From assembly GCA_026708055.1 (NCBI GenBank), contig JAPOVS010000034.1, forward strand, positions 1-43,731: a DNA stretch of 43,731 nucleotides. Reading direction: 5' to 3'. Shown here piece after piece: positions 33,888 to 41,933 of the stretch. This DNA comes from a bacterium. Its GTDB lineage: Bacteria > Actinomycetota > Acidimicrobiia > Acidimicrobiales > CATQHL01. The stretch's first letter is position 1; every line of letters starts with the position of its first letter. The notes beneath the pieces were generated by a model. That model saw only the letters and a program-made list of their open reading frames with translations, was not told the origin of the DNA and ran no database searches. A program made the translations under genes and the position numbers.

Positions 33888-33950
33888 AGCGCGGAGAAAC
33901 GAAAAGAAGCGCAGAAACGAAGAGGAACGAATAGACGAACTGGAGCGAAG
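33888..33950. repeat. Purine-rich imperfect repeats (GCGxAGAAACGAA-like)
   Basis: Short repeats such as GCGGAGAAACGAAA and GCGCAGAAACGAA fill the gap before the intact AAA_16 gene. It is almost all purine on the plus strand. It may be an unstable tract; no gene or known element was recognised. Confidence 0.4.
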
Positions 33951-33965
33951 CGATGAGCCGGTAGC

Positions 33966-35117
33966 ATGTTTGCCGTGGCCGGGCTGTCTGTGAAGAACCC
34001 GTTCTCGCCTTCGTTCGGGACGACTCCTCCGCTGCTGGCGGGCCGCGACGGGGTGATCGAGCGGTTCGTCGAAGCGGTCGCGACCGGTCCGACGCATCCC
34101 GACTACACGTTGCTCGTGACCGGCGACCGCGGCACGGGCAAGACAGCGGTGCTGAACGCGCTGGAGGCGGTCGCCGCCGAGCGGGGCTGGCTGACCATTA
34201 CGGCAGCCGCGTCGTCGGAGTCGCTGTCGAGCAGGATCACCGGCGAAGCCGAACGCTGTATTCGGAGCCTGTCCGGGGGGCGACGACGCGCTCGGCTGGC
34301 GTCGGTCAGCGCCCTCGGCGTCGGCGTGGGATGGGAGACCGACAGCGGCGACTCGGGAGGCGAGCCCAGCCTGCTTACGCTGCTGGAGCGGTTGGGCGAC
34401 ATGCTCACGGAGCGCGGCAAAGGGCTGCTGCTCACAGTCGACGAGATGCACGACGTGTCCCGCGACGAGGTCCGCAACGTCGCCGCCGCGGTGCAGATAG
34501 TCACCCGCCGGCGGCTCAGGCCGCTGGCGTTCGCAGCCGCCGCGCTTCCGCTGATCGAGCACACGCACCTTGCGGACCCCAACATGACGTTCCTGCAACG
34601 ATGCGCCCGGGCGCCGCTCGGCCCGCTCACACCCGCAGAGACCCGCCGCGCGCTGCACGAGCCGATCACTCGCAACGGCAGAGCCATCGACCAAGACGCC
34701 CTCGCGGAGGCGGTGGACGCCACGCTCGGCTACCCCTACATGATCCAGCTCGTCGGCTTCCACGCGTGGCGCGGACAGGAGGCAGCCGAGGCGCCGATCA
34801 GTCTCACCAATGTCCGAGCCGGGATCCTGGAAGCAGAGCAGACCATGGTGGACCAGATCGCAGGACCGGTCTGGAACCGCCTCTCAACCATGGACAAGCG
34901 ATTCCTGGTGGCGATGCTCGCTGACCCCGACGATTCGGCGCTCGCCGACGTCGCAGCCAGACTGGGGCGCTCACTCCAGTACGCCCGCACCTACCGGAGG
35001 CGCCTCGCCGCGGCGGGGGCGCTGAGCCCGGCATCCAAGGGCCGCGTCCGCTTCCGCGACAACGCACTCAGACGCCGCGCCGCAAACGCCGCCCGCGACG
35101 ACCCTGCCCTGTCATAG
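33966..35117 (+). CDS. AAA_16/Orc1-like ATPase with C-terminal winged helix
   Basis: This 383-aa STAND/Orc1-like ATPase has Walker A TGDRGTGKTAVLNAL near residue 53 and Walker B LLLTVDEMHDVSRDEV. A lid region with LGPLTPAETRRALHEPI follows, and a C-terminal winged helix (ADVAARLGRSLQYARTYRRR, then KGRVRFRDNALRRRA) probably binds DNA. Such proteins are often found as many paralogues in actinomycete genomes and their role is not established. ATG 33966 is used; GTG 33975 is possible. It is convergent with the collapsed DUF4143 copy and downstream of its own collapsed paralogue. This suggests that the two ATPase genes travel as a pair. Confidence 0.82.
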   Translation: MFAVAGLSVKNPFSPSFGTTPPLLAGRDGVIERFVEAVATGPTHPDYTLLVTGDRGTGKTAVLNALEAVAAERGWLTITAAASSESLSSRITGEAERCIRSLSGGRRRARLASVSALGVGVGWETDSGDSGGEPSLLTLLERLGDMLTERGKGLLLTVDEMHDVSRDEVRNVAAAVQIVTRRRLRPLAFAAAALPLIEHTHLADPNMTFLQRCARAPLGPLTPAETRRALHEPITRNGRAIDQDALAEAVDATLGYPYMIQLVGFHAWRGQEAAEAPISLTNVRAGILEAEQTMVDQIAGPVWNRLSTMDKRFLVAMLADPDDSALADVAARLGRSLQYARTYRRRLAAAGALSPASKGRVRFRDNALRRRAANAARDDPALS

Positions 35118-35157
35118 GAGACTGCCCAGCTGGACTCCAGAGCCGGGAATGCGTTGA

Positions 35158-35280
35158 GGGGTCCAGAGGGTGTCGAGGCCGACTCCGCGTGCGAGGCTGC
35201 CGATGTTCAGTTCTTGGCCGGTGAGCGCCGCCACAGCGTTCAGCACGGGCGCGACGGCGTCGGCGCGCTGGATATCGGCT
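35158..35280 (-). pseudogene. Collapsed remnant of a DUF4143 ATPase gene
   Basis: 35158-35178 matches the end of the intact ATPase gene (31681-31701). 35179-35280 matches its middle (about 32209-32310). The join falls on GTCGAG, present at both ancestral points, so about 500 bp was lost by a short-homology deletion. The 5' part, about 640 bp with the Walker motifs, is also gone. The repeat array that precedes the intact gene follows directly at 35283. Confidence 0.8.
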
Positions 35281-35282
35281 CC

Positions 35283-35370
35283 CTAATGTAGGAATCGTCG
35301 GACAACTAATGTCGGAATCGTCGGAAGCCTGACGTGTGATTCGTCGGCGATTTCAGGCGTGAATCGTCGG
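35283..35370. repeat. Four-unit iteron-like array B
   Basis: Units start at 35283, 35306, 35329 and 35354, with the same 23, 23 and 25-bp spacing as array A. Unit sequences nearly match, for instance CTAATGTAGGAATCGTCGG. The gene it would control is the remnant at 35158-35280. Confidence 0.78.
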
Positions 35371-35377
35371 CATGGTC

Positions 35378-36346
35378 TCAGGCTGGCTCCGCGGTGCTGC
35401 CGACGTTGCAGAAGGTGGCGGCCCAGTGGCCGGGGCCGACCTCACGTAGGGGCGGGTTCTCCGAGGCGCAGCGGGGGTCGCCGCGGTAGTTGCAGCGGCT
35501 GTAGAAGAAGCAGCCCTCCGGTAGCTGGGTGGGGCTGGGGATGTCGCCGGTCAGCGCGATGTGTGGCGGCTGCTCGGTGGGGTCCGCCGGCAGCGCCGCC
35601 GACAGGAGGGCTTCGGTGTAGGGGTGGCGCGGGGTGTCCAGTACGGCGGCCTTCGGGCCGGTCTCCACCACCTGGCCGAGGTACATGACGGCCACACGGT
35701 CGGAGAAGTAGTCGACCGTGCCGATGTCGTGGGAGATGAACAGGTAGGCCAGGCCCAGATCCCGCTGCAGGTTCGCCAGCAACTCCAGGATGCCGGCCTG
35801 CACCGACAGGTCGAGGGACGACGTGGGCTCGTCGAGGACCACGAACTTGGGGCCCGTGACGATGGCCCGCGCCACGCCGACGCGTTGCTGCTGGCCGCCG
35901 CTGAGTTCGCGGGGCCGGCGCTCGTAGAGGCCCGGGTCCAGGATCACACGCCGCATGGTGTCGGTGACGCGCTCGCGGCGCTCGGTGGGAGTCAGGGAGG
36001 GCTCGTGGATGACCAGCGGCTCCTCGATGATCCGCCCGACGCTCATCAGCGGGTCGAGGGACTGGAAGGGCTCCTGGAACACGATGGTCATGTTCCGCCG
36101 GGCGGCCTGCAGCGTCTTGCGGTCCAGTCCGTCCAACTGCATTCCGTCCACGGTGACGTGGCCTTCGTCGGGCTGGATGAGGCCCAGCGCCAGGCGGCCC
36201 ACGGTGGACTTTCCCGAGCCGCTCTCGCCGATGAGCGCCAGCGTCTCGCCCGCTTCGATGTGCAGGTCCACGCCGTTGACGGCGTGCACCTCGCTGCGGC
36301 CTCGCCGGAACGTCTTGCGGACCTCGCTGAGCGTGACGAGGGCCAT
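35378..36346 (-). CDS. Oligopeptide-type ABC importer ATPase (OppF-like)
   Basis: This 322-aa cytoplasmic ATPase drives uptake through the permeases upstream. Walker A is GESGSGKST, Q-loop VFQEPFQSLDP, signature LSGGQQQR, Walker B FVVLDEPTSSLD and switch His in FISHD. The C-terminal OppD/F extension has HPYTEALLSA and four cysteines (CFFYSRC, CNYRGDPRC and a final Cys about 19 residues on). That pattern could hold an iron-sulfur cluster, as reported for some Dpp ATPases. ATG 36346 opens the conserved start MALVTLSEVRKTF; the longer frame upstream is not coding-like. It is the last gene of the operon, 118 bp after the OppD-like gene, with a palindromic repeat between. Confidence 0.9.
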   Translation of the reverse strand: MALVTLSEVRKTFRRGRSEVHAVNGVDLHIEAGETLALIGESGSGKSTVGRLALGLIQPDEGHVTVDGMQLDGLDRKTLQAARRNMTIVFQEPFQSLDPLMSVGRIIEEPLVIHEPSLTPTERRERVTDTMRRVILDPGLYERRPRELSGGQQQRVGVARAIVTGPKFVVLDEPTSSLDLSVQAGILELLANLQRDLGLAYLFISHDIGTVDYFSDRVAVMYLGQVVETGPKAAVLDTPRHPYTEALLSAALPADPTEQPPHIALTGDIPSPTQLPEGCFFYSRCNYRGDPRCASENPPLREVGPGHWAATFCNVGSTAEPA

Positions 36347-36417
36347 CACGCACTCACCGTGGCACGGCCGGACCGCGCTGGACTCGCCGGCAGGTCCGAC
36401 CCGATACCTCGACGCAC

Positions 36418-36444
36418 ATGGATTCCGGCCTCCGCCGGAGTGTC
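36418..36444. repeat. Interspersed palindromic repeat, copy 6
   Basis: ATGGATTCCGG and CCGCCGGAGTG arms, between the OppD-like and OppF-like genes. Confidence 0.55.
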
Positions 36445-36464
36445 GGGGGAGGTGGCCCGCAGCA

Positions 36465-37655
36465 TCATGTCGGCGTCTCGGAGGTCGGGGACGGCGCGGC
36501 GACGCTCGTGGGCGCCGCGGGCAGGCGGATCCCGGTGCCCTTGTCGTAGTGGACCGCCGCCCAGTGTTCCGGTCCGACCTCCCGGAGGCCGGGTGCCTCG
36601 GTGGCGCAGCGCGGGTCGGAGCGGTACTGGCAGCGGTCGTAGTAGAAGCAGCCCGGCGGCAACTCCAGCAGCGTCGGCACCGTGCCCTGGGCACCCACCA
36701 GGCGTTCGCCGCGCCGGGGCACCGCGGCCAGCAGCGCCTCGGTGTAGGGGTGGGCGGGCTCGGTCAACACCCGCCGCACCGGACCCGATTCGACGACTTG
36801 CCCGGCGTACATGACCAGGACGCGGCTGCAGTACTGCGCCACGACGCCGACGTCGTGGGTGACGAGCAGCATCGAGCGCCCCTCGGTCTCGGCCAAGTCG
36901 CGGATCAGGTCCAGGATCTGGCGCTGGATGGTCAGGTCGAGACCGGTCGTCGGCTCGTCGGCCACGACAAGCCGGGGGTTCAGGACCATGGCCAGGGCGA
37001 TCACGACCCGCTGCGCCATGCCCCCGCTCAGCTCGTGGGCGTAGCCCCGCAGGACGCGTTCGGGATCGGCGATGCCGACGGCATCCAGCATGTCGAGCGC
37101 CGTGCTGCGGATCTCGCCGCGCCGGCCGCGGCGATGCGCCCGGACGACGTTGGCGAACTGGCGCTCGATCCGCAGCACAGGGTTGAGCGCCCCGAACGGG
37201 TTCTGCGGGACGAACCCGATGCGCGCCCCCCTGATCCGGCGGAGTTGCCCTGGCGGGAGTCCGACGAGGTCGGTCCCCTCGAGGCGGACCGACCCCCCGG
37301 TGACGCGCCCCGGCGACTTCAACAAGCCGATGACCGCCCGCACGGTGGCGGACTTGCCGCAGCCCGTCTCGCCCACGAGACCCACCGTCTCGCCCTCGCC
37401 GACGGCGAACGACACGCCGTTGACGGCGTGCACCGTGCGGCGCCGGCTTCGGAACTGGACGTGGAGGTCGCTCACCTCCAGCAGCGGGGGAGCGGCGCCC
37501 GGCTCGGCCTGCACGGACCGCCCCGGCGCCGTCCCTTCCGGCCGGCGGGGAGCAGCCTGAGCCGGCGCCCGGGGCGACGCCTCCGGCGGCGGGCAAGTCC
37601 CGCCCCGCGCTGCTGGCACGGGGCCCTGCCGGGACAGGGAGGGCGCGGCGCTCAT
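36465..37655 (-). CDS. Oligopeptide-type ABC importer ATPase (OppD-like)
   Basis: This is the partner ATPase, 396 aa. Walker A is GETGCGKSATV, Q-loop FVPQNPFGALNP, signature LSGGMAQR, Walker B LVVADEPTTGLD, and switch His is in LVTHDVG. The OppD/F extension has CFYYDRC and CQYRSDPRC but no fourth cysteine, unlike the OppF-like protein. The first 60 or so residues are an unusual Pro/Ala/Arg-rich, probably disordered extension before LLEVSDLHVQF. ATG 37655 overlaps the OppC-like stop by 4 bases, so the extension is probably real unless a later start is used. Confidence 0.9.
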   Translation of the reverse strand: MSAAPSLSRQGPVPAARGGTCPPPEASPRAPAQAAPRRPEGTAPGRSVQAEPGAAPPLLEVSDLHVQFRSRRRTVHAVNGVSFAVGEGETVGLVGETGCGKSATVRAVIGLLKSPGRVTGGSVRLEGTDLVGLPPGQLRRIRGARIGFVPQNPFGALNPVLRIERQFANVVRAHRRGRRGEIRSTALDMLDAVGIADPERVLRGYAHELSGGMAQRVVIALAMVLNPRLVVADEPTTGLDLTIQRQILDLIRDLAETEGRSMLLVTHDVGVVAQYCSRVLVMYAGQVVESGPVRRVLTEPAHPYTEALLAAVPRRGERLVGAQGTVPTLLELPPGCFYYDRCQYRSDPRCATEAPGLREVGPEHWAAVHYDKGTGIRLPAAPTSVAAPSPTSETPT

Positions 37656-38557
37656 TCCTCGGCCCGCCCGATGAGGCGGGTCACGCCGTCGGCCACCATG
37701 TTGAAGGCGACGATCGTTGTGAACACCATCGCGCCGGGGAAGAACGACACCCACCACTGGCCGGTGGCGATGTTCTGCGACCCCACCCTGATCATGACGC
37801 CCCAGGAGGCGTCGGGAGGCGTGATGCCGATGCCCAGGAAGCTCAACCCGGCGATCACGATGATGGCGTGGGCGGCGGCCAGCGACGCCTGGGCCAGCAC
37901 GATGCCCATCGTGTTGGGCATCACGTGGCGCAGCATCACCCGGCTGCGGCTGGCGCCGATGGCCGTCGCCGCCTCGATGAAGCGGCTCTCCCGCAGCACC
38001 AGCGCCTCGCTGCGCACCAGGCGGATGAAGCGCGGCACGTTCACCAGGGCGATGGCGAAGATGATGTTGCGCAGGGTGTTGCCGGTGAGCGCCACGATGG
38101 CGAACGCCAGCACCAGCAGGGGGAACGACTGGAACATGTCCAGGCCGCGCATGATCCGCTCCGACCAGCGGGACTTGTTGGAGGCAACCAGACCCACCGG
38201 GATGCCCACGGCGATCGACAGCAGCGTGCCGGCGAGGGCGATCGGCAGGTCCAGGCGTGCCGAGGCGAACACCCGTGAGAACACGTCGAAGCCGAAGCGG
38301 TCGGTCCCGAACCAGAACTCGCCGTCGGGGGACTGCAGCGTGCTCTCGGGGTTCGGCTGGATCGGGTCGTGGGGGAGGGGCGCGAAGAACCCGGCGAGGA
38401 GGATCAGCAGGATCACCACGAACCCGATCGTGAGTCCCTTGTGCGAGTGTGCGCCGCGCCCGGCGGCGCGCAGGGCGCGGCGGGGGGCGCTGTCGCTCCC
38501 CGATGTGCCCGCGACCCTCGACGAGGCCCGGCGCAGGGCGAGGAGCGCCCTACTCAT
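37652..38557 (-). CDS. Oligopeptide-type ABC importer permease (OppC-like)
   Basis: This inner-membrane permease is 301 aa. The N-terminal tail is about 40 residues, then a first helix (LTIGFVVILLILLAGFF). The OppC domain FGTDRFGFDVFSRVFASARL follows and then five hydrophobic segments. The cytoplasmic EAA loop is EAATAIGASRSRVMLRHVMPN. Typical late motifs are AGLSFLGIGITPPDASWG and WWVSFFPG. It overlaps the OppD-like start by 4 bases and follows the OppB-like gene by 98 bp. Confidence 0.92.
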   Translation of the reverse strand: MSRALLALRRASSRVAGTSGSDSAPRRALRAAGRGAHSHKGLTIGFVVILLILLAGFFAPLPHDPIQPNPESTLQSPDGEFWFGTDRFGFDVFSRVFASARLDLPIALAGTLLSIAVGIPVGLVASNKSRWSERIMRGLDMFQSFPLLVLAFAIVALTGNTLRNIIFAIALVNVPRFIRLVRSEALVLRESRFIEAATAIGASRSRVMLRHVMPNTMGIVLAQASLAAAHAIIVIAGLSFLGIGITPPDASWGVMIRVGSQNIATGQWWVSFFPGAMVFTTIVAFNMVADGVTRLIGRAEE

Positions 38558-38655
38558 CGGACACCGGTCCTCTCAGTGGCCGTGCCGGCGAGCACCCGGC
38601 CCACTCCGGGGGGCGCCCACGATGGGCGATGAGGCGGCCCGCCCGACTCGCCTCG

Positions 38656-39675
38656 CTACTCATAGGACACCCTCGGATCCAGCGCCACGACGATCAGGTC
38701 CAGGAGCAGGTAGACGAGCAGGGTCAGCAGGCCCACCACCAGGATGAAACCCTGGATTGCGGGCACGTCCAGCTTCAGCATCGCGTCGATGGCCCACTGG
38801 CCGAGGCCGCCCCAGGCGAACACCGTCTCGACGATGGCGGCGCCGCCGAACAGCGCGGCGAACAGGATGCCGATGTAGGTGACGACGGGGGTGCGGGCCT
38901 CGCGGAAGGCGTAACCCACCACCCGCAGCTCCGACAGCCCGCATGCCCGGGCGAACTCCACCTGGTCGGAGTTCAGCGCCCGCGACAGCACCGCTCTGGT
39001 GGTCTTGGCGAAGTGCGACGAGTAGAACAGCGCCAGCGTCACCACCGGCAGCATGGCGTGGTGGAGGGCCGTCTTCAGCAGCCCCCAGTCGCGGGCGATG
39101 AGGGTGTCGAGGATCACCGCGCCCGTGACCCGTTCCGGCGGGCGGTCCAGCAGGCCGATGCGTCCCACCGGTGCCGGAGCCCAGCCGATGATGTAGAAGA
39201 TCACGTAGATCAGCAGCAGGCCCATGAAGAAGTCGGGGATCGACTGGGTGATCGTGACGCTGGTTCTCGAGAGGGTGTCGGGCCAGCGGCGGCGGAAATA
39301 GGCGCTGAGCGTGCCCAGCAGGCTGCCGTAGAGCACCGCACCGAGCAGTCCGAGGACCACCAGTTCGAGTGTGTCCGGGAAGCGCTGGGTGATCTCGTCC
39401 CAGATGGGCAGCTTGGTGAAGAACGACGTCCCCAGGCTCCGCTCGGTGAACAATTCCCGGATGTAGGCGGCGTAGCGCTCCGGGAGCGGCTTGTCGGTGC
39501 CCAACTCGGCGCGGATCTCGGCGACCTGCTCCTCCGCGGCGAGGTCACCGGCGATCACCAGCGCCGGATCGCCCGGCGTCAGGTTGACCAGCCCGAACGC
39601 CAGCGTGATGACGATGAACACCGCGACGGGGATGAAGAGCAGGCGCTTCGCTATCGCTCCCGTTCGGTATCTCAC
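38656..39675 (-). CDS. Oligopeptide-type ABC importer permease (OppB-like)
   Basis: This first permease is about 339 aa. The N-terminal helix is AKRLLFIPVAVFIVITLAFG, followed by NLTPGDPA and a periplasmic loop ending in SLGTSFFTKLPIWDEI. The EAA loop lies in EFARACGLSELRVVGYAFRE. Late helices include GILFAALFGGAAIVETVFAW and a C-terminal LDPRVSYE. The frame extends to 39741, but GTG 39675 with GGTGAG upstream begins just before the first helix. It lies 198 bp downstream of the binding-protein stop, beyond a strong hairpin. Confidence 0.9.
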   Translation of the reverse strand: MRYRTGAIAKRLLFIPVAVFIVITLAFGLVNLTPGDPALVIAGDLAAEEQVAEIRAELGTDKPLPERYAAYIRELFTERSLGTSFFTKLPIWDEITQRFPDTLELVVLGLLGAVLYGSLLGTLSAYFRRRWPDTLSRTSVTITQSIPDFFMGLLLIYVIFYIIGWAPAPVGRIGLLDRPPERVTGAVILDTLIARDWGLLKTALHHAMLPVVTLALFYSSHFAKTTRAVLSRALNSDQVEFARACGLSELRVVGYAFREARTPVVTYIGILFAALFGGAAIVETVFAWGGLGQWAIDAMLKLDVPAIQGFILVVGLLTLLVYLLLDLIVVALDPRVSYE

Positions 39676-39740
39676 GTGCCGCTCACCGCTGGGAATGTGT
39701 CGAGTCTCTAATGGCGGACCCGGTCGGATCTGCTGGGCCA

Positions 39741-39766
39741 TGGATTCCGGTCTGCGCCGGAACGAC
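39741..39766. repeat. Interspersed palindromic repeat, copy 7
   Basis: TGGATTCCGG and CGCCGGAACGAC arms, in the leader of the OppB-like gene. Confidence 0.55.
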
Positions 39767-39817
39767 GCGCGAGAGGATCAGCAGCATCGGCCGGCAGTCT
39801 CGTGGATTGACCGGGGC

Positions 39818-39850
39818 ACCGCGGGCGGCTCTCGCTGGGCCGCCCGCGGT
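39818..39850 (-). terminator. Strong hairpin between binding-protein and permease genes
   Basis: ACCGCGGGCGGC at 39818-39829 pairs perfectly with GCCGCCCGCGGT at 39839-39850: a 12-bp stem with a 9-nt loop. It lies 24 bp after the binding-protein stop on the minus strand. There is no U-tract. It could act as a partial terminator or 3'-end block, so that binding protein is made in excess of permease. Confidence 0.6.
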
Positions 39851-39873
39851 CGTTCCGTCCGGCGACGGTCGGA

Positions 39874-41922
39874 TCAGTTCTTGGCGAGTTCCTCCGGGAT
39901 GATCCGGCGGAAGATGTCCATGCGGAACGACTCGACGTCGGGCCCGAGCGAGATCGGGTTCACGAGTTCGATGAGCGGCACCCAGGGCACCTCGTCGATG
40001 AGGATCTGGTGCGCCTCGAGCACCATGGCGTCGCGGTCGGGTCCGTACTGGGTGAACGCCATCAGGTCGATGAGTTCGTCGATGCGGGGGTTGTTGTAGC
40101 CGTGGGCGTTCTCGAACGCCTTGGCCGAGTGGTGCACCAGCAGCCAGGCGAACTGCGGGTCGCTGATCCCCGGCGTCTGCGAGGAGAGCCAGGCCTGCAG
40201 CGCACCCTCCTGCAGCTTCGTCTGGAAGTCGGCGGAGGACGCCATGACCTCGATGCTCATGTCGACTCCGACCTCCGCCAGCTGGGCCTTCATGAGGACC
40301 GCGATGTCCTCGGAGAACGGCCCGGGACGGACCGGGTTGATCGTCATCGTGAACGCCAGACCGTCGCCGTAGCCGGCCTCGGCGAGCAGCGCCCGCGCCC
40401 GCTCCGGGTCGTAGGTCGCCGGATCGCCCGGTGGGGGCGGCTGGGGAACCTCGCTCAGCACCTGGTAGAGCGCCGCCTTGGCCGAGCCCTGCATCGGACC
40501 CTGCACCAGGGCCTCCCGGTCGATCGCCGAGGAGATCGCTTGACGCACCCGCACGTCGGCGAACGGCTCGAAGCTCGAGTTCAGCACCAGCGGCACCGTG
40601 GTGTTGCCCTTCGCGGCGATGGCCTGCAGGTCGCCGCCGAGGCCGGCGAACTGTGCCAGCGTCAGCTTGTCGGCGAAGTCCACCTCGCCGGCCTGCAGGA
40701 GTTGCAGCCGGCCCGCTGCTTCGGGGATGGCCCGCACGACGATCAGATCGATGTCGGGTGCGGTGCCCCACCAGTTGGGGTTCGGCACGAGGCGCAACTC
40801 CTCGCCCGGCGTGATCGACTCGAGCATGTACGAGCCGAAGCTCGCCGAGTTGGTGGACAGCCACCCGGCGCCCCACGGGTCGTCGTCAGTGGCGTGCGAG
40901 AGCACCTCGACGCTGTCGAGCGGACCCATGTGGTGGTAGGTGAGAACGGCCAGGGAGTACGGGTTGTTCGTGTCGAGCACCACCAGGTCGAAGGTGCGGT
41001 CGTCGATGACCCTGATCGGCTCCTCGAGGTTGATGCCGCCGCCCCAGCTCAGGAGGAAGCGGCCGACGCCGTCATTGGCGATGATGCGATCGAACGACCA
41101 GCGCACGTCCTCGGAGGTGATGGTGTTGCCGTACGGGCTCACGGCGTCGTCGCGCAGCACGAAGCGGTAGCCGTCGGAGATCGGGGTGACGGATTCCGCC
41201 ACGTACGGCTCGACGTCCGCCGGGCTCGGCCAAGTGGTGGCACCCGGGTCCGGCTTCACGTATTGCAGGAGAGTCCCCGCGAACATCGGATTGAGTTCGG
41301 TGCTGGGCTTGCCCTCCGTCACGGCCGGGTCGGCGTTGGAGGCCACCGCCGCCACGGCCATGACGAAGACCTCGGGTTCGTCGGCCGGCTCCGGCGGCGG
41401 CGGTGGCGGCTCGGGTGGCGGGGGTGGAGGCTGTGCGGCTGCGGCTTCCGCCTCCGCTGCCGCCCGCTCGGCGACCGCCCGCGCCTCTTCCGCCTCGGCT
41501 TGGGCGGATGCGGCTTCCGCCTGGGCTGCGGCCGCCTCGGCTTGGGCAGCGGCCGCCTCGGCCTGGGCGGCCGCTGCGGCCTCCTGCGCCTCCGCCAGCG
41601 CAGCCTCCGCGGCCGCCACGGCGTCCTGATTGCCTGCGGCGGTGGCCTGGGCCAGCCCGGCCGCCGCTATCGCCTCCTCGGCGAGCGCTGCTGCCGCCTC
41701 GGCGGCCGCGGCAGCGGCGTTGGCGGCGGCGGCCGCCGCCGAGGCCTCGGCCCCGGCCGCGGTGGCCTCGGCCCGCGCCGCAGACGCCTCGGCGTTCGCG
41801 CTCGAGACGTCGGCGTTGGCGCCGTCGAGGATCGGGCTGTCGTCGTCGCTCGCGCACGCCGCCGCCAAGAGCAGCAGCGCGCCCAGCGCCAGCGATGCAC
41901 CGAAGAGCCGTGAAGAGATCAT
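39874..41922 (-). CDS. Stalked ABC-importer solute-binding lipoprotein, copy 2
   Basis: This 682-aa lipoprotein has signal peptide LALGALLLLAAAC (lipid Cys23) and a short acidic linker. An Ala/Glu/Gln heptad helix spans about residues 35-165. A proline spacer (PPPPPPEPPPPPPEP) follows, then the family-5 binding domain: ASNADPAVTEGKPS, VRWSFDRIIANDGVGRFLL, VRQAISSAIDREALV. The ribosome site AGGAGG is 7 nt before ATG 41922. It starts 11 bp after the stop of copy 3, so the two binding proteins are co-transcribed and differ enough to bind different solutes. The permease genes follow after the hairpin. Confidence 0.93.
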   Translation of the reverse strand: MISSRLFGASLALGALLLLAAACASDDDSPILDGANADVSSANAEASAARAEATAAGAEASAAAAAANAAAAAAEAAAALAEEAIAAAGLAQATAAGNQDAVAAAEAALAEAQEAAAAAQAEAAAAQAEAAAAQAEAASAQAEAEEARAVAERAAAEAEAAAAQPPPPPPEPPPPPPEPADEPEVFVMAVAAVASNADPAVTEGKPSTELNPMFAGTLLQYVKPDPGATTWPSPADVEPYVAESVTPISDGYRFVLRDDAVSPYGNTITSEDVRWSFDRIIANDGVGRFLLSWGGGINLEEPIRVIDDRTFDLVVLDTNNPYSLAVLTYHHMGPLDSVEVLSHATDDDPWGAGWLSTNSASFGSYMLESITPGEELRLVPNPNWWGTAPDIDLIVVRAIPEAAGRLQLLQAGEVDFADKLTLAQFAGLGGDLQAIAAKGNTTVPLVLNSSFEPFADVRVRQAISSAIDREALVQGPMQGSAKAALYQVLSEVPQPPPPGDPATYDPERARALLAEAGYGDGLAFTMTINPVRPGPFSEDIAVLMKAQLAEVGVDMSIEVMASSADFQTKLQEGALQAWLSSQTPGISDPQFAWLLVHHSAKAFENAHGYNNPRIDELIDLMAFTQYGPDRDAMVLEAHQILIDEVPWVPLIELVNPISLGPDVESFRMDIFRRIIPEELAKN
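41490..41580. repeat. 21-bp repeats in the stalk of copy 2
   Basis: Imperfect units such as CGCCTCGGCTTGGGCGGATG and CGCCTCGGCTTGGGCAGCGG recur about every 21 bp or a multiple, coding for the heptad helix. They are more diverged than those at 10324-10428. Confidence 0.6.
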
Positions 41923-41933
41923 GGTGAAGCCTC

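Noticed and set aside
31653-35117. Toxin-antitoxin pair
   Set aside because: Both intact genes are AAA-type ATPases with no toxin or antitoxin motif. The short ORF at 31656 is too uncertain to name an antitoxin.
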